DNA of 64,000 nucleotides from Adlercreutzia wanghongyangiae (GCF_035989245.1 NZ_JAYMFF010000002.1:62001-126000); one strand, 5' to 3'; counted from the first letter of the stretch, positions 1 through 9,408 are shown. Notes: a model not told the origin generated them from the letters alone. Translations and numbers: made by a program.

Positions 1-1609
1 GCACCAGCACGGCCACCACGATGAGCACCACGCCGAGCGCCAGGGAAATCCACGGAGTCTTGGTGAAGCCCGCAATGATATAGCCCACGAAGCACACGAC
101 CATGACCAGCGTGGCATAGGGAATCTGCGTAGCCACATGGCGCAGGTGGTTGCACTTCGCGCCCGCCGACGACAGAATGGTGGTGTCCGAGATGGGCGAG
201 ATGTGGTCGCCGTACACCGCGCCGGCCAGCGCCGAGCCCACGGCCACCAGGAACAGCGGATCGTCAGCCGCAAACACGCCGATGATGATGGGCAGGATAA
301 GCGCGATAGTGCCCCAGCTGGTGCCCATGGCGAAGCCGATGAACGCCGCCACCAGGAAGATAACCGCCGGCAGCAGATCGAGCCCCACGCCCAGGCCGTT
401 CAGGAAGCCCGACACGAACTCGCCCGTGCCCAGCAGATAGCGGCAGCAGCCGCCGAGCGACCAGGCCAGCACCAGAATCATGATGGCGCCGATCATCGAT
501 CGCACACCTTCGGACATAGCCTCCACGAAGCCGCCGAGGTTCATGAGCTTGCGCGGCAGGAACATGGCCGCCGCCACGACGAGCGCCACCACAGCGCCGA
601 TGCACAGGCCCATAACCGGGTTCTCGCCCACGGCAGTGGCGAAGTCGACCCCGCTGAAGAAGCCGCCCACATACATCATGCCCAAAATGGAGAACACGAT
701 AAGCACCAGGATGGGCACAATGAGATCCCACACCGTACCGCGCTCGGAGATGTTCAGGCCCTTGTATTCCTCGATGGCACCCGCTGCAGCATCGTCGATG
801 TCGCCCTCTTCGGTGACCACCGTGGGAATGTTGGGCGCTCCCTCCAGGTCGACCTGGGCCTTATCGGCAATGCGCGCGAGGGACACGGCCTCAAGCGCCG
901 AGCCCTCGGCGGGAATGCGCCCGTCCATCTCGGCCTGGGCTGCCGCCATGGGTCCGAAGTCCTTCTGCAGGAACAGCATGAAGAACACGAAGAAGATGGT
1001 GAGCAACGCGTAGAAGTTGTAGGGGATGGAGGCCACGAAGGTGTTGAAGCCGTCCTCGCCCATGTAACCGCCCACGGCCACCGCCCACGAGGACACCGGC
1101 GCGATGATGCACACCGGAGCTGCCGTGGAGTCGATGATCCAGGCCAGCTTCTCGTGACTCACCTTGAATTTGTCCGTCACAGGACGCATGACCGCGCCCA
1201 CGGTAAGGCAGTTGAAGTAGTCATCCACGAAGATGATGATGCCCAGAAGCGCCGTCAGGATAGAAGCGGCACGAGCGTTCTTCACGTGGGTGGTCACCCA
1301 TTCCGCATAGGCGCGGGAGCCGCCCGCCGTAGCGATAACCACGGTGAGCGCCCCCAAAAGCGCAAGGAACAGCAGCAGCGCCCCGTTCCCGGCTATTTGC
1401 TCGGCCATCATCTGGGGCACCATGGTGAACGAGGCCACCAATTGCTCGCCGCCGGCGCCGTTCAGCGTGAACTGGTAAATGATCATACCCACGAACACGC
1501 CAATGGTCAGCGACGAGTACACCTCCTTCGTAATGAGGGCCAGCACCAGTGCCAAAATCGGCGGCACGATAGACCACAGGCCCGTGGCGATAAGATCGAA
1601 ACCTTCCAT
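1..1609 (-). CDS. Na+/H+ antiporter, NhaC family (3' end outside window)
   Basis: This frame is open from an ATG at 1609 to the window edge, so the C-terminus is missing. The product is a very hydrophobic, multi-span membrane protein that starts MEGFDLIATGLWSIVPPILA. It carries NhaC-type signatures such as GIIIFVDDYFNCLTVGAVMRP, SSWAVAVGGYMG and GTSWGTIALILP. NhaC-family proteins exchange sodium, or organic ions, for protons across the cytoplasmic membrane. The start is supported by GAAGGAGAATC just upstream. A soluble loop of roughly 80 residues, rich in Ala and acidic residues, lies mid-protein. It sits 118 bp downstream of a sodium:solute symporter on the same strand, so the two may share sodium-coupled uptake. 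The substrate is not predictable. Confidence 0.88.
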   Translation of the reverse strand, partial: MEGFDLIATGLWSIVPPILALVLALITKEVYSSLTIGVFVGMIIYQFTLNGAGGEQLVASFTMVPQMMAEQIAGNGALLLFLALLGALTVVIATAGGSRAYAEWVTTHVKNARAASILTALLGIIIFVDDYFNCLTVGAVMRPVTDKFKVSHEKLAWIIDSTAAPVCIIAPVSSWAVAVGGYMGEDGFNTFVASIPYNFYALLTIFFVFFMLFLQKDFGPMAAAQAEMDGRIPAEGSALEAVSLARIADKAQVDLEGAPNIPTVVTEEGDIDDAAAGAIEEYKGLNISERGTVWDLIVPILVLIVFSILGMMYVGGFFSGVDFATAVGENPVMGLCIGAVVALVVAAAMFLPRKLMNLGGFVEAMSEGVRSMIGAIMILVLAWSLGGCCRYLLGTGEFVSGFLNGLGVGLDLLPAVIFLVAAFIGFAMGTSWGTIALILPIIIGVFAADDPLFLVAVGSALAGAVYGDHISPISDTTILSSAGAKCNHLRHVATQIPYATLVMVVCFVGYIIAGFTKTPWISLALGVVLIVVAVLV

Positions 1610-1727
1610 GATTCTCCTTCCGTTCGCGCCCTCCCCTGTGGGGCAACCGAACGCTCGGACTACAGATGGGCATAAGTATACCCAAGTTGGTCATGAAATC
1701 CCGCGCAATCGCCTACGACTTCCTGCC

Positions 1728-3308
1728 TTACACGTCGGCGGCAGCTCCCGCAGCGGCGCTTTCCAGCATCTCCTGCTCCACTTCGCGATCGTACTCGCGG
1801 TCGATGGCGCTTTCCGGCGTGGGCGGCTTTATCTGGAAGGGCACCGCCGGCGTGAACAGACTGACCACCGGCACGATCACAAGCGAGATGATCATGCACA
1901 GCGCGCCGCAGTTGATGGGGCTGGCAATAAGCGGCGTACCGCCCAGAAGCCCCAGACCCATATTCACAGCCGTCAGCCCCACGCCCACGGCGAACGAGCA
2001 CCACACGGCCGCCTTCGAAATGCGGCCGGAATACAGCCCCCACAGGAAGGGGCCGAGGAACGAGCCGGCCAGAGCGCCCCACGAGTAGCCCATCAGCTGG
2101 GCGATGAACACAATGCTGGAATGATACTGGAACAGCGCGATGATGGCCGAGATGGCGATGAACACCACCAGCAGCCCGCGCATCCACGCCAGCTGCTTCT
2201 TCTCGGACATGTTCTTCACCACATTGCCCTTGATGAGGTCGATGGTCAGCGTGGACGACGACGTGAGCACCAGCGAGCTGAGCGTCGACATAGAGGCCGA
2301 CAGCACCAGCACGATCACCAGGCCAATGAGCAGGTCGGGCAGCGTCGACAGCATAGTGGGAATAATGGAGTCGTACACCGGCGTGCCGTTGGCGGCGTAC
2401 TCGATCTGCCCCTCGTACAGGCGCCCAAAGCCGCCCAGGAAATAGGAGCCGCCCGCCACCACGAAAGCGAAGATGGTGGAGATGATGGCGCCTTGCTTGA
2501 TGGCCGGACCCGTTTTAATGGCGTAGAACTTCTGCACCATCTGCGGCAGGCCCCAGGTACCGAGCGACGTGAGAATAACCACGCCGATGAGGTTGAACAA
2601 GTCGGGCCCGAAGAAGCTGACGAAGGGTCCCTGCATGGCGCTACCGTCGGCGGGAATCTGCGACAGCGACACAATGGCCTCGGAGAAGCCGCCGTTGTTG
2701 ATGATAACGGCCACGATAACCGCAATGATGCCGAGCAGCATCACGATGCCCTGGATGAAGTCGTTCATCACCGTGGCCATGTAACCGCCGAGCACCACGT
2801 ACAGGCAGGTAACCACCGCCATGCCGATCACGCAGGCATCGTAGGGCAGGGCGAAGGCCATGCCAAACAGGCGCGACAGGCCGTTGTACACGCTGGCGGT
2901 GTACGGAATGAGGAACACGAAGATGATGGCCGCCGCAGCGATACGCAGAGCCCGGGAATCGTAGCGCTTCCCAAAGAACTCGGGCATGGTGGAAGCCTTC
3001 AAGCGATGGGTGATCTCGCGCGTGCGAGGACCCAAGATCCACCAGGCGAGCAAACTGCCCAGAATGGCATTACCGATGCCGGCCCACGTGGCGGAAATGC
3101 CGTACTTGAAGCCGAACTGGCCCGCATAGCCCACGAACACCACCGCCGAGAAGTAGCTGGTGCCGTAGGCGAAGGCGCTCATCCACGGGCCCACGTTGCG
3201 CCCGCCCAGGATGAATCCGTCAACCGTACCGGCATGGCGACGGCAGTAGATGCCCACCGCCACGGCCACGGCCACAAAGGCCACGACGAGGAGAATTTTC
3301 GCGATCAT
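1728..3308 (-). CDS. sodium:solute symporter family (SSS/SLC5) transporter
   Basis: This 526-residue polytopic membrane protein begins with a hydrophobic helix. It has the SSS-family N-terminal pattern (GGRNVGPWMSAFAYGTSYFS, then GYAGQFGFKYG) and later helices such as LVLTSSSTLTIDLIKGNVVK. SSS proteins import small solutes (amino acids, carboxylates, pantothenate and others) driven by sodium. The length is normal for the family. The start ATG at 3308 has AAGAAGGAAAGAG before it. The gene lies upstream of the NhaC-like antiporter on the same strand. The C-terminal tail is acidic and alanine-rich. The solute cannot be inferred from sequence. Confidence 0.9.
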   Translation of the reverse strand: MIAKILLVVAFVAVAVAVGIYCRRHAGTVDGFILGGRNVGPWMSAFAYGTSYFSAVVFVGYAGQFGFKYGISATWAGIGNAILGSLLAWWILGPRTREITHRLKASTMPEFFGKRYDSRALRIAAAAIIFVFLIPYTASVYNGLSRLFGMAFALPYDACVIGMAVVTCLYVVLGGYMATVMNDFIQGIVMLLGIIAVIVAVIINNGGFSEAIVSLSQIPADGSAMQGPFVSFFGPDLFNLIGVVILTSLGTWGLPQMVQKFYAIKTGPAIKQGAIISTIFAFVVAGGSYFLGGFGRLYEGQIEYAANGTPVYDSIIPTMLSTLPDLLIGLVIVLVLSASMSTLSSLVLTSSSTLTIDLIKGNVVKNMSEKKQLAWMRGLLVVFIAISAIIALFQYHSSIVFIAQLMGYSWGALAGSFLGPFLWGLYSGRISKAAVWCSFAVGVGLTAVNMGLGLLGGTPLIASPINCGALCMIISLVIVPVVSLFTPAVPFQIKPPTPESAIDREYDREVEQEMLESAAAGAAADV

Positions 3309-3428
3309 AGCTCTTTCCTTCTTTCAATCGTGCGAATACAGCGGCGCTTGCGTTCCCCAACTCAAACGCCCTCGGCCCCCTTCGGAAACCGATGCCTCAG
3401 GCGCACACGACTTTTCGCCGGCGGCTAC

Positions 3429-3462
3429 AAAAAAATAGCCACGGGCGAAAACCCGTGTGCTA
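3429..3462 (-). terminator. Rho-independent terminator overlapping a stop codon
   Basis: Bases 3436-3445 pair with 3452-3462 with one bulge (loop CGAAAA). On the minus strand the stem is followed by seven T (3429-3435). The TAG stop of the small upstream ORF (3460-3462) lies inside the stem. Confidence 0.8.
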
Positions 3463-3693
3463 TTGGTATCGGAACTCGAATTGTGGGGAGACATCGCGCA
3501 GAGACTGCTGGGCCAAGTGCTGGCTGGCCACAGCGCGGGCGGCCTCGGCGATACACTGGGCGGCCTTGTGCGCGCTCATAAGGGCGCACGCCACCGCGCC
3601 GCACGACTGCTGCGCGATGTGCTGGCTGGCCACGGCGAGCGCCGCGGCGTCCATGCCGCTTTTATGTCCCTGAACGAATGTCATGGCCGACAC
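3460..3693 (-). CDS. small hypothetical protein with internal repeat
   Basis: This is a 77-codon ORF starting at GTG 3693 (or ATG 3684, after which it reads MTFVQGHKSGMDAAALAVAS). I do not recognise the family. It contains an internal duplication: AVASQHIAQQS recurs about 40 residues later as AVASQHLAQQS. The repeats have an amphipathic helical pattern rich in Ala, Gln and His. No strong Shine-Dalgarno is visible. The strong terminator ending exactly at its stop codon supports a real minus-strand transcript. It is isolated between the symporter and menH. Confidence 0.45.
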   Translation of the reverse strand: MSAMTFVQGHKSGMDAAALAVASQHIAQQSCGAVACALMSAHKAAQCIAEAARAVASQHLAQQSLRDVSPQFEFRYQ

Positions 3694-3764
3694 TTTAGCA
3701 CATTAAAGAGAGCTTGTGGGTTATCTTTTTGAAAGAGGCTGCGGGAAACTCAAGCGCGCGTTTT

Positions 3765-3835
3765 TTGGCTTGGAAATCGAGGTTTTGTTACCTGTCGAGG
3801 CGCCACAGGCAACAAACGCGCAGTTTCCAAGCCAA
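3765..3835. repeat. nested inverted repeat, intergenic
   Basis: A perfect 12-bp inverted repeat (TTGGCTTGGAAA at 3765-3776 with TTTCCAAGCCAA at 3824-3835) encloses a second stem: 3784-3789 with 3811-3816 and 3791-3795 with 3805-3809, with one mismatch. A diverged third copy, TTTCAAGCCAAA, lies near 3885-3896. The element sits between menH and the small ORF (gap 3694-3908). No gene is seen in that gap. Confidence 0.7.
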
Positions 3836-3908
3836 TTTGAGCCTCTGAAGGATCAATCGAGCTTTCAGGCGTAACAAAGTCGGGTGTTTCAAGCCAAAGC
3901 AGGCGCCT

Positions 3909-4838
3909 TCAGGCTAGGATGGATGCCAGCGCCTCCAAATACGCCGCTGGCTGCTCAAGGTGCACGTTGTGGCCAGCCTCGGGAACAACGGACGCGGGGA
4001 GATCGGCTTGCCAGACGCGCTCGGCCAAGGCAGCGTACTTCTCGTCGCGCGCGCCGGCGAGATAGAGCGCGGAAACACCTCGCTCGCCAAGAGTCTGCAG
4101 CGCAACGAGTGTATCGGCCTCGATGGCCTGGTGCTGGGCGCCCCACGCTTCCAAGCTGCGGGCCAGCTCATCCGCCGTATGAACCATACGCTCGGCGCGC
4201 ACGGCAGCGCGCATTTCCGCGGGCAAGGTTCGCTGGCTCGCGAACAGGGGCAGCGTCTCCCACCAATCCATGAAGGCCCCCACGCCCCCGTGACGCAAAC
4301 GAGCCGCCCAATCCCGATTGCGCCGGGCCAGAACAGCGCGGCCAGCCTCATCCGCGGGGCCGAGGCCGGCACCCTCCAGCAGCACGGCGGCCAAGGGCAG
4401 GCCGGGGTGACGCACCAGGGTCTCGGCCACAATGCGACCGCCCATGGAATAGCCCACCAGCACCGGCGCGCCTTCGACAGCAGCCACGAGTTGCACGATG
4501 GCAGCCACCCGATCGCACACTGCGGCAAGCGATGCCAAGGAGCCGCAAGACGTCCCCTCGGGCATCGTTCCGAGCGAAGGCTCCCCCTCAAGCACGGGCG
4601 CGACCCCGGACGCAAACGCCGTCGCAAGTGCGGGCGCGATCCCAGACGCAGGTGCACCCCCAGGCGCACCTAGCTCGCCCACCGCCGGCTCGCCCCAAGT
4701 CGCACTCGAACCCATCAGGCCCGCACCGTACAAATCGAGCGCGTAAGTGTGATGGCCCGTTTCCTGCAAGGCGCGCGCCACCGTATTCCACGACCGCGGC
4801 GTTTGGGCGAACCCATGCAGAAGCACAAACGCAGCCAT
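3909..4838 (-). CDS. menH: MenH-type alpha/beta hydrolase (SHCHC synthase)
   Basis: An alpha/beta hydrolase predicted to make 2-succinyl-6-hydroxy-2,4-cyclohexadiene-1-carboxylate from SEPHCHC in menaquinone synthesis. Visible elements are the N-terminal VLLHGFAQTPRSWNTVA, the nucleophile elbow LVGYSMGGR (Ser), an acid-containing LYLAGARDEKY and the catalytic-His region EAGHNVHLEQP. The protein is 309 residues, longer than typical MenH, because a Gly/Ala/Pro-rich stretch of about 55 residues (roughly residues 50-105) interrupts the region after the first strands. The ATG at 4838 lies one base after the menD stop, so translation is probably coupled. Context (menF-menD-menH) makes the assignment firm. 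Confidence 0.87.
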   Translation of the reverse strand: MAAFVLLHGFAQTPRSWNTVARALQETGHHTYALDLYGAGLMGSSATWGEPAVGELGAPGGAPASGIAPALATAFASGVAPVLEGEPSLGTMPEGTSCGSLASLAAVCDRVAAIVQLVAAVEGAPVLVGYSMGGRIVAETLVRHPGLPLAAVLLEGAGLGPADEAGRAVLARRNRDWAARLRHGGVGAFMDWWETLPLFASQRTLPAEMRAAVRAERMVHTADELARSLEAWGAQHQAIEADTLVALQTLGERGVSALYLAGARDEKYAALAERVWQADLPASVVPEAGHNVHLEQPAAYLEALASILA

Positions 4839-4839
4839 G

Positions 4840-6981
4840 TTAGGCCTGGTAGGGGGCGTAACGGTCTTTCACCCCACGCAAGGGCAGCTGCACCTCGATG
4901 AGGCTGAGGCCAGGGTGCCCCAGAAAGCCCGCGTAGGCTTCGCGAAACGCGGCCACCGTGGACACGCGAACCGACGGCACCATGAACGCATCGGCAGCAG
5001 CCTGGAAGTCGACGTCCTGGGGGGCCAGGAACAACCGCTCGAAGTAGGGGTCGTCGGAAGCCTGGGGCAGCATGTCGAAGATGGCGCCGCCATTGTTGTT
5101 CAGCAGCACCACAACCACCGACGGGGCGTCCACATCGCCAGCCAAGGCAGCCGCCATTGCGCCCCCCTCCCCATCATCCGCGGGCGCACTCGGACGGCCG
5201 TGCACCTTCAGCATCTCCCGCTGCAAGGCCAGTGCGCTCAGATCGTGCAGCAGGGTGAAGTCGCCGGTGAGAAACGTGGTCTGGGCGAAATGCTGGGCAG
5301 CCCCGATGGCCGTAGAGGTAACGCCGTCGATGCCGTTCTGACCGCGATTGGCCATCACAGCGATGGGCTTGCCGTCTTTCAGGTAGAACGTATCCAGGGC
5401 GCGAATGGCCATGGAATTGGCCGAGAACAGGCACGATCCCTCGGGAATGATCTCCAGCAGCGCGCGCACGAAAGCGCCCTCCACAGGCAGCGGCTCAAGA
5501 GTTGCCGCAGGGACCGACGCCACATCCGCCGCAGTTGGCGCAGCCTGCGGCATGCCGTCTACCAGCGGCAGCGTCACCGTGTCGCCGGCCAAGGGCGCAC
5601 CGGCGGAAAACGCCGGGGCGACGCCGGCCTGCTCCACCGCCAAAATGCGCAGTCGAGCCTCGTCGTTTGCCGCCACCCACGCCTCGGCGAAGGCACGCTG
5701 CACCTTGCGACCCTCGCCGTGCCAGGGACTGCGCACGAAACCGAGGGGAGTGGTGCCCACGAACACGTCGGTGGACACGTTGAAGTCGCGGGTTTCCGCC
5801 ACGTCCACCACGATGGACAGCGGGCGCACCTTCTCCAGGAAGGCCGCCGTGCTCTTCGATACCGGATAGCGCCCGAAACGAATGACCACCTCGGGGCGCG
5901 GGCAGCCGCCATGACGACACAGGTTGTCGTAGTTGTCGATGACCAGCGCATCGTCGATGGAACGCAGCCCCGACAACGGATCGGCCAGCAGCGGGAACGA
6001 CCAGCGGCGCGCCCAGGCCACCAGCTCTTCAGCCTCGGCCAGGGTCTCGCAGGCGCCCTCTCCCACCAGCACCAATGTCGGGCGCTTGCGCAGAGCCTCT
6101 TCCAAGGCTGCCACGCTGGCATCCGACAACGTACCCGTCGGTCCCACGAGCGGTCCCAGAGCCGATCGCAGCGCGACCGTTTCCGGTTCGCCGGCATCGT
6201 CTTTGCGGCGTCCCGCCGGCAGAGAACGCGCGCCCACCGTAAAGCAATCGCGCGCGCCGTGGAAGGCTGCCTGAATGTCGGCACCTCCGAAGTCGGGCTT
6301 CAAGGGCGCCTCCAGGGGAAAGTTCAGGTGCACGGGGCCGGCGAAGTGCATGGAAGCCCGCGAGGCCACCTGCAAGGCGGAATCGTAGTTGGCCAGCGCG
6401 GCGAAATCTTCCAAACCCGTGCGCGGACCAGCCGGCGAGCCGGAAGCCGGCCCCGCCGACATCGTGGCCGAAGGACCCAGGGCCGCCAGCACAGCCTCGC
6501 GCGCTGCCTGGCGCACGAAGGCGATGTCGCGATCGCGGCCCCCGGGCAGCGGCATGGCGCGGAAGGCGCGCACGTGGTCACCATAGGCTTTCAGCTGATC
6601 GGTGGTCTGCGGCGCCCCCAACCCCTGCAGCTGGGGCGGCCGGTCGCCCGACAGCACAATGAGCGGCACCCGCGATGTTTCCGCCTCGATGACCGCCGGA
6701 TAGTAATTCGCCAACGCCGTGCCCGACGTGCACACCAGCGCCGCCGGACGTCCGCTTGCCTTCGCCAGGCCCAGGGCGAGAAAGCCCGCACCGCGCTCGT
6801 CGATGTCCACGAACAGCCGCAAATCGCGCGGACGGCGGCACGACAGCTCGAACGCCGCCATGGCCAGCGCCGTGGAGCGCGACCCGGGACTGACCACAAC
6901 GTCGCGCACGCCCCAGCGCACAAGCTCGTCGAAAAACGCCGCCACGAACAGGGCGGTATCGGTCTGATGGGTGGTGGTCAT
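4840..6981 (-). CDS. menD: MenD, SEPHCHC synthase
   Basis: A thiamine-diphosphate enzyme that joins isochorismate and 2-oxoglutarate (decarboxylated) to give SEPHCHC, the committed menaquinone step. The N-terminus has the MenD signature VVVSPGSRSTALAMAAFEL at about residues 28-46. Later come ANRGQNGIDGVTSTAIGAAQ and the ThDP/Mg region ending VVVLLNNNGGAIFDMLP. At 713 residues it is longer than the common 550-600, owing to Ala/Gly/Pro-rich inserts around residues 165-185 and 255-285. The start is ATG 6981 with GGAAGGAACTCT upstream. menH follows immediately and menF lies upstream on the same strand. Confidence 0.93.
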   Translation of the reverse strand: MTTTHQTDTALFVAAFFDELVRWGVRDVVVSPGSRSTALAMAAFELSCRRPRDLRLFVDIDERGAGFLALGLAKASGRPAALVCTSGTALANYYPAVIEAETSRVPLIVLSGDRPPQLQGLGAPQTTDQLKAYGDHVRAFRAMPLPGGRDRDIAFVRQAAREAVLAALGPSATMSAGPASGSPAGPRTGLEDFAALANYDSALQVASRASMHFAGPVHLNFPLEAPLKPDFGGADIQAAFHGARDCFTVGARSLPAGRRKDDAGEPETVALRSALGPLVGPTGTLSDASVAALEEALRKRPTLVLVGEGACETLAEAEELVAWARRWSFPLLADPLSGLRSIDDALVIDNYDNLCRHGGCPRPEVVIRFGRYPVSKSTAAFLEKVRPLSIVVDVAETRDFNVSTDVFVGTTPLGFVRSPWHGEGRKVQRAFAEAWVAANDEARLRILAVEQAGVAPAFSAGAPLAGDTVTLPLVDGMPQAAPTAADVASVPAATLEPLPVEGAFVRALLEIIPEGSCLFSANSMAIRALDTFYLKDGKPIAVMANRGQNGIDGVTSTAIGAAQHFAQTTFLTGDFTLLHDLSALALQREMLKVHGRPSAPADDGEGGAMAAALAGDVDAPSVVVVLLNNNGGAIFDMLPQASDDPYFERLFLAPQDVDFQAAADAFMVPSVRVSTVAAFREAYAGFLGHPGLSLIEVQLPLRGVKDRYAPYQA

Positions 6982-7045
6982 AGAGTTCCTTCCGCATGAG
7001 GTTCCGCACCATGATACCGCTCTTCACGCGCCGATACAGCGGCCC

Positions 7046-7098
7046 CGCATTTTCACCGCATCAAACAACGGACGCGCCGTTTTAGTGGCGGAAAATGC
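7046..7098. repeat. nested hairpin between menF and menD
   Basis: An imperfect outer stem (7046-7059 with 7087-7098; GCATTTTC and GAAAATGC arms) surrounds an inner stem AACGG/CCGTT. It lies between menF and menD and could be a processing or attenuation element. Confidence 0.5.
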
Positions 7099-7150
7099 CG
7101 CGAGCAGTAATGCGAAAGCCCCAGGCCGCGAGGCGCATGCTGCCAGGGGC

Positions 7151-8515
7151 CTAGGCGCCGAAGGCCGACAGGATGGTGCGCAGCTTCAGGTTGATCTCCT
7201 CATATTCGGCCGTGGCGTCGCTGCCAGCCACAATACCGCAGCCCGCATACACCCAGCCGCTCTCGCCGTCGAAGACGCCGGTACGCAGGGCCACCGAGAA
7301 CTCGCCGTCGCCATCGCCATCGACGAAGCCACAGGCCCCGGCGAAGAAACCGCGGTTGTAGGGCTCGATGACCCGCAGGAGCATCTTCGCCTCCCCTACC
7401 GGCGTGCCAGCCACCGCCGGCGTGGGATGTAGGTCCTCCATGAGGTCGGCCAGCGTAATGCCGGCGAGCACCCGGGCACGGGCCGGCGTGAACAGATGCT
7501 GCACGTGAGAGAGCGTCATGATCTGGGGCGTAGTGGGAACGTCTACGTTGTAGCAGACGCGGTCGAGCACGCCGCGAATAAGCTGCACCACGTAATCGTG
7601 CTCGGCGCGGTTCTTGCCGTCGTCCATGAGCTCGTCGGCAAGCGCCGCTGATTCCTCGGGCGTGGCACCCACCGGACACGTGCCGGCCAGGCACATGGAT
7701 TCCACGGCACCGCCCTGCTTGCGCACCAAAAGCTCAGGCGTGCAGCCGCAGAAAAACACGTCGGCATAGCGGTACAGAAGCACGGTGCCGCGCGCATCGC
7801 CGTCGATGAGGTTCACCAGCAAATCCTTGGAAGAGAAGGGGCGCTCGGCCACCAGACGTTGACGCCGCGAGAGCACCACCTTCTGCACGCGCCCGGCGTC
7901 GATGGCATCCAGGGCCGCCTCCATTTCCGCATCCCACGCCGCGCGGGAATCGGGCTGCAGTGTGAAGGGAATGGTCTCGGAGGCGCGCGCAGGGGCCGCG
8001 GCCACCATACGCTGGAAGCGGGCCACACGACCCGGATACACCGGACCCAGCGAGTTCACCTGGAGGAAGCGGCCGCGCTCGTTCTCGATGAGCACGATTT
8101 CCGGCAGCATGAAACGCAGGTGCGGAAACGACGCCATCAGTTCGTCGGCGGGAGCCGGGTTGGTGGCGTCAAAGCGATTGAACGAGAAGAACACCGGCGG
8201 CTGCTCGTCGGCCGGCATGTGCCCCTCGGTAGCGCCCGCGGCCGTCCCGCAGGCCCCACCGGCGACATCGCCACAAGCCGGCACGCCGCCCGCCGCCTCA
8301 CCCGCAGCCACCTCGCGAAGGGGACTGCCCTCACCGCACTCGTATTCCACATCGCGCAGGCTGGGCAGGGCAATGCAACGGCCGAGACCCATGTAGCGGC
8401 AGGCGCGGGCTTTGTCGTAGTACACGAACTGATCGGTGAACCCCTTCTGAAGCCAGCAGAATGCATCCACCAAATCGGCCTCAATGGGCACGTTGCACGT
8501 ATAGATTCGGGTCAT
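7151..8515 (-). CDS. menF: isochorismate synthase (MenF/EntC type)
   Basis: A chorismate-binding family enzyme converting chorismate to isochorismate, the first step of menaquinone synthesis. C-terminal signatures include VQKVVLSRRQRLV, the LAGTCPVGATPEE loop, the ELMDDGKNRAEHDYVV segment, LHPTPAVAGTP and EPYNRGFFAGACGFVDGDGD. I chose ATG 8515 (MTRIYTCNVP) because GAGGCGGTC precedes it. The longer in-frame start at 8554 lacks a ribosome site and adds unrelated residues. An Ala/Gly-rich insertion occurs at about residues 70-110. menD follows after a gap holding a hairpin. Confidence 0.9.
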   Translation of the reverse strand: MTRIYTCNVPIEADLVDAFCWLQKGFTDQFVYYDKARACRYMGLGRCIALPSLRDVEYECGEGSPLREVAAGEAAGGVPACGDVAGGACGTAAGATEGHMPADEQPPVFFSFNRFDATNPAPADELMASFPHLRFMLPEIVLIENERGRFLQVNSLGPVYPGRVARFQRMVAAAPARASETIPFTLQPDSRAAWDAEMEAALDAIDAGRVQKVVLSRRQRLVAERPFSSKDLLVNLIDGDARGTVLLYRYADVFFCGCTPELLVRKQGGAVESMCLAGTCPVGATPEESAALADELMDDGKNRAEHDYVVQLIRGVLDRVCYNVDVPTTPQIMTLSHVQHLFTPARARVLAGITLADLMEDLHPTPAVAGTPVGEAKMLLRVIEPYNRGFFAGACGFVDGDGDGEFSVALRTGVFDGESGWVYAGCGIVAGSDATAEYEEINLKLRTILSAFGA

Positions 8516-8731
8516 GACCGCCTCGCTCGCGTCGCTTACTATCGCGGGAAGCATTCTACCACCCGCACCATCCGCGCGCGGATGGTGGTCGCTTCATATC
8601 GACCGCAACGCGCGTGGGCGGCCCAGTCGCATCTCGTCGGCACTTCCGCGTTCGGCATCGCCCAAAACGGGAGCGCCCGTCGCGGAACCGGACGCTCTCG
8701 CATGGGTATGATGCCCGATCGCGACGGCACG

Positions 8732-9292
8732 CTACATCAGTGCCTTGCCGGCGTCCCAGGCGCCGCCCATTTCCTCGCCGACCACCCGGTAGATACGGCG
8801 CGTGGAATCGTACACGATCGGACGCATGCGAGCGAAGTCGACGCGGCCTTCCTCGTCGAGCACAGACTCGTCGACGCGGGTATTCACCACCTCGCCGATG
8901 AACCGCTTCTCGCCGCCCCAATCCTGCACGTCGCGCACGACGCATTCCATGGTCAGCGGAAACTCCTCGATCACCGGCGCGTCCACGTGAGCCGAGGGAA
9001 CAAACGTCAGCCCCGACGTCTCGGCCTTGTTCACCGTACGCCCGGTGGCCATGCCGAAGTAGTCGGCCTCCACCACATGGGCCGCATCAGCCGGTGCCAC
9101 GGTGAAGGCGCCCTTGGCCAGGATGTTCTCGGTGGTCTTGTGGTCGCCGATGTTGATGGCTATCTCGTGGCGCGTGCACGCACCGGCCCAAGCCACGTTC
9201 ATGGCGTTGGGCACGCCCGCCTCGTCGTAGCTGGCCACGATGAACACTGATTGCGGGAAGAGCTCGCTGGCAACACCCAGATCCTTCTTCAT
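8732..9292 (-). CDS. flavin reductase family protein (FMN-binding split barrel)
   Basis: A 186-residue protein of the flavin reductase-like split-barrel family, opening MKKDLGVASELFPQSVFIVA. It has the AMNVAWAGACTRHEIAINIG core and the DYFGMATGRTVNKAETSGL segment typical of flavoredoxin-like proteins. These bind FMN and pass electrons from NAD(P)H or other donors to acceptors. The start ATG 9292 has GAAAGGAAGCGAAC upstream. It is divergent from an HxlR-type regulator, with an inverted repeat between them. HxlR proteins often control adjacent redox enzymes, so it is probably induced by electrophiles or redox stress. Confidence 0.88.
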   Translation of the reverse strand: MKKDLGVASELFPQSVFIVASYDEAGVPNAMNVAWAGACTRHEIAINIGDHKTTENILAKGAFTVAPADAAHVVEADYFGMATGRTVNKAETSGLTFVPSAHVDAPVIEEFPLTMECVVRDVQDWGGEKRFIGEVVNTRVDESVLDEEGRVDFARMRPIVYDSTRRIYRVVGEEMGGAWDAGKALM

Positions 9293-9362
9293 GTTCGCTT
9301 CCTTTCGACAGCACTTGCTTTTCTGCTCGCTTCGAGTATCGTATAGCGTCGAAGCAATTTCT

Positions 9363-9387
9363 AGTACTGGTTTATTTGCCAGGTACT
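9363..9387. promoter_or_regulatory. candidate HxlR operator
   Basis: A near-perfect inverted repeat (AGTACTGG at 9363-9370 and CCAGGTACT at 9379-9387, one extra base in the right arm) lies between the divergent flavin reductase and HxlR genes. It ends 21 bp before the HxlR start. Confidence 0.55.
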
Positions 9388-9408
9388 ATCCCAAAAGAAA
9401 GTGAAACG

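Noticed and set aside
137..1675. Long plus-strand open frame (512 codons) opposite the NhaC gene
   Set aside because: It is rich in His/Arg/Gln/Gly, the usual antisense shadow of a high-GC gene. The opposite frame encodes a coherent membrane transporter.
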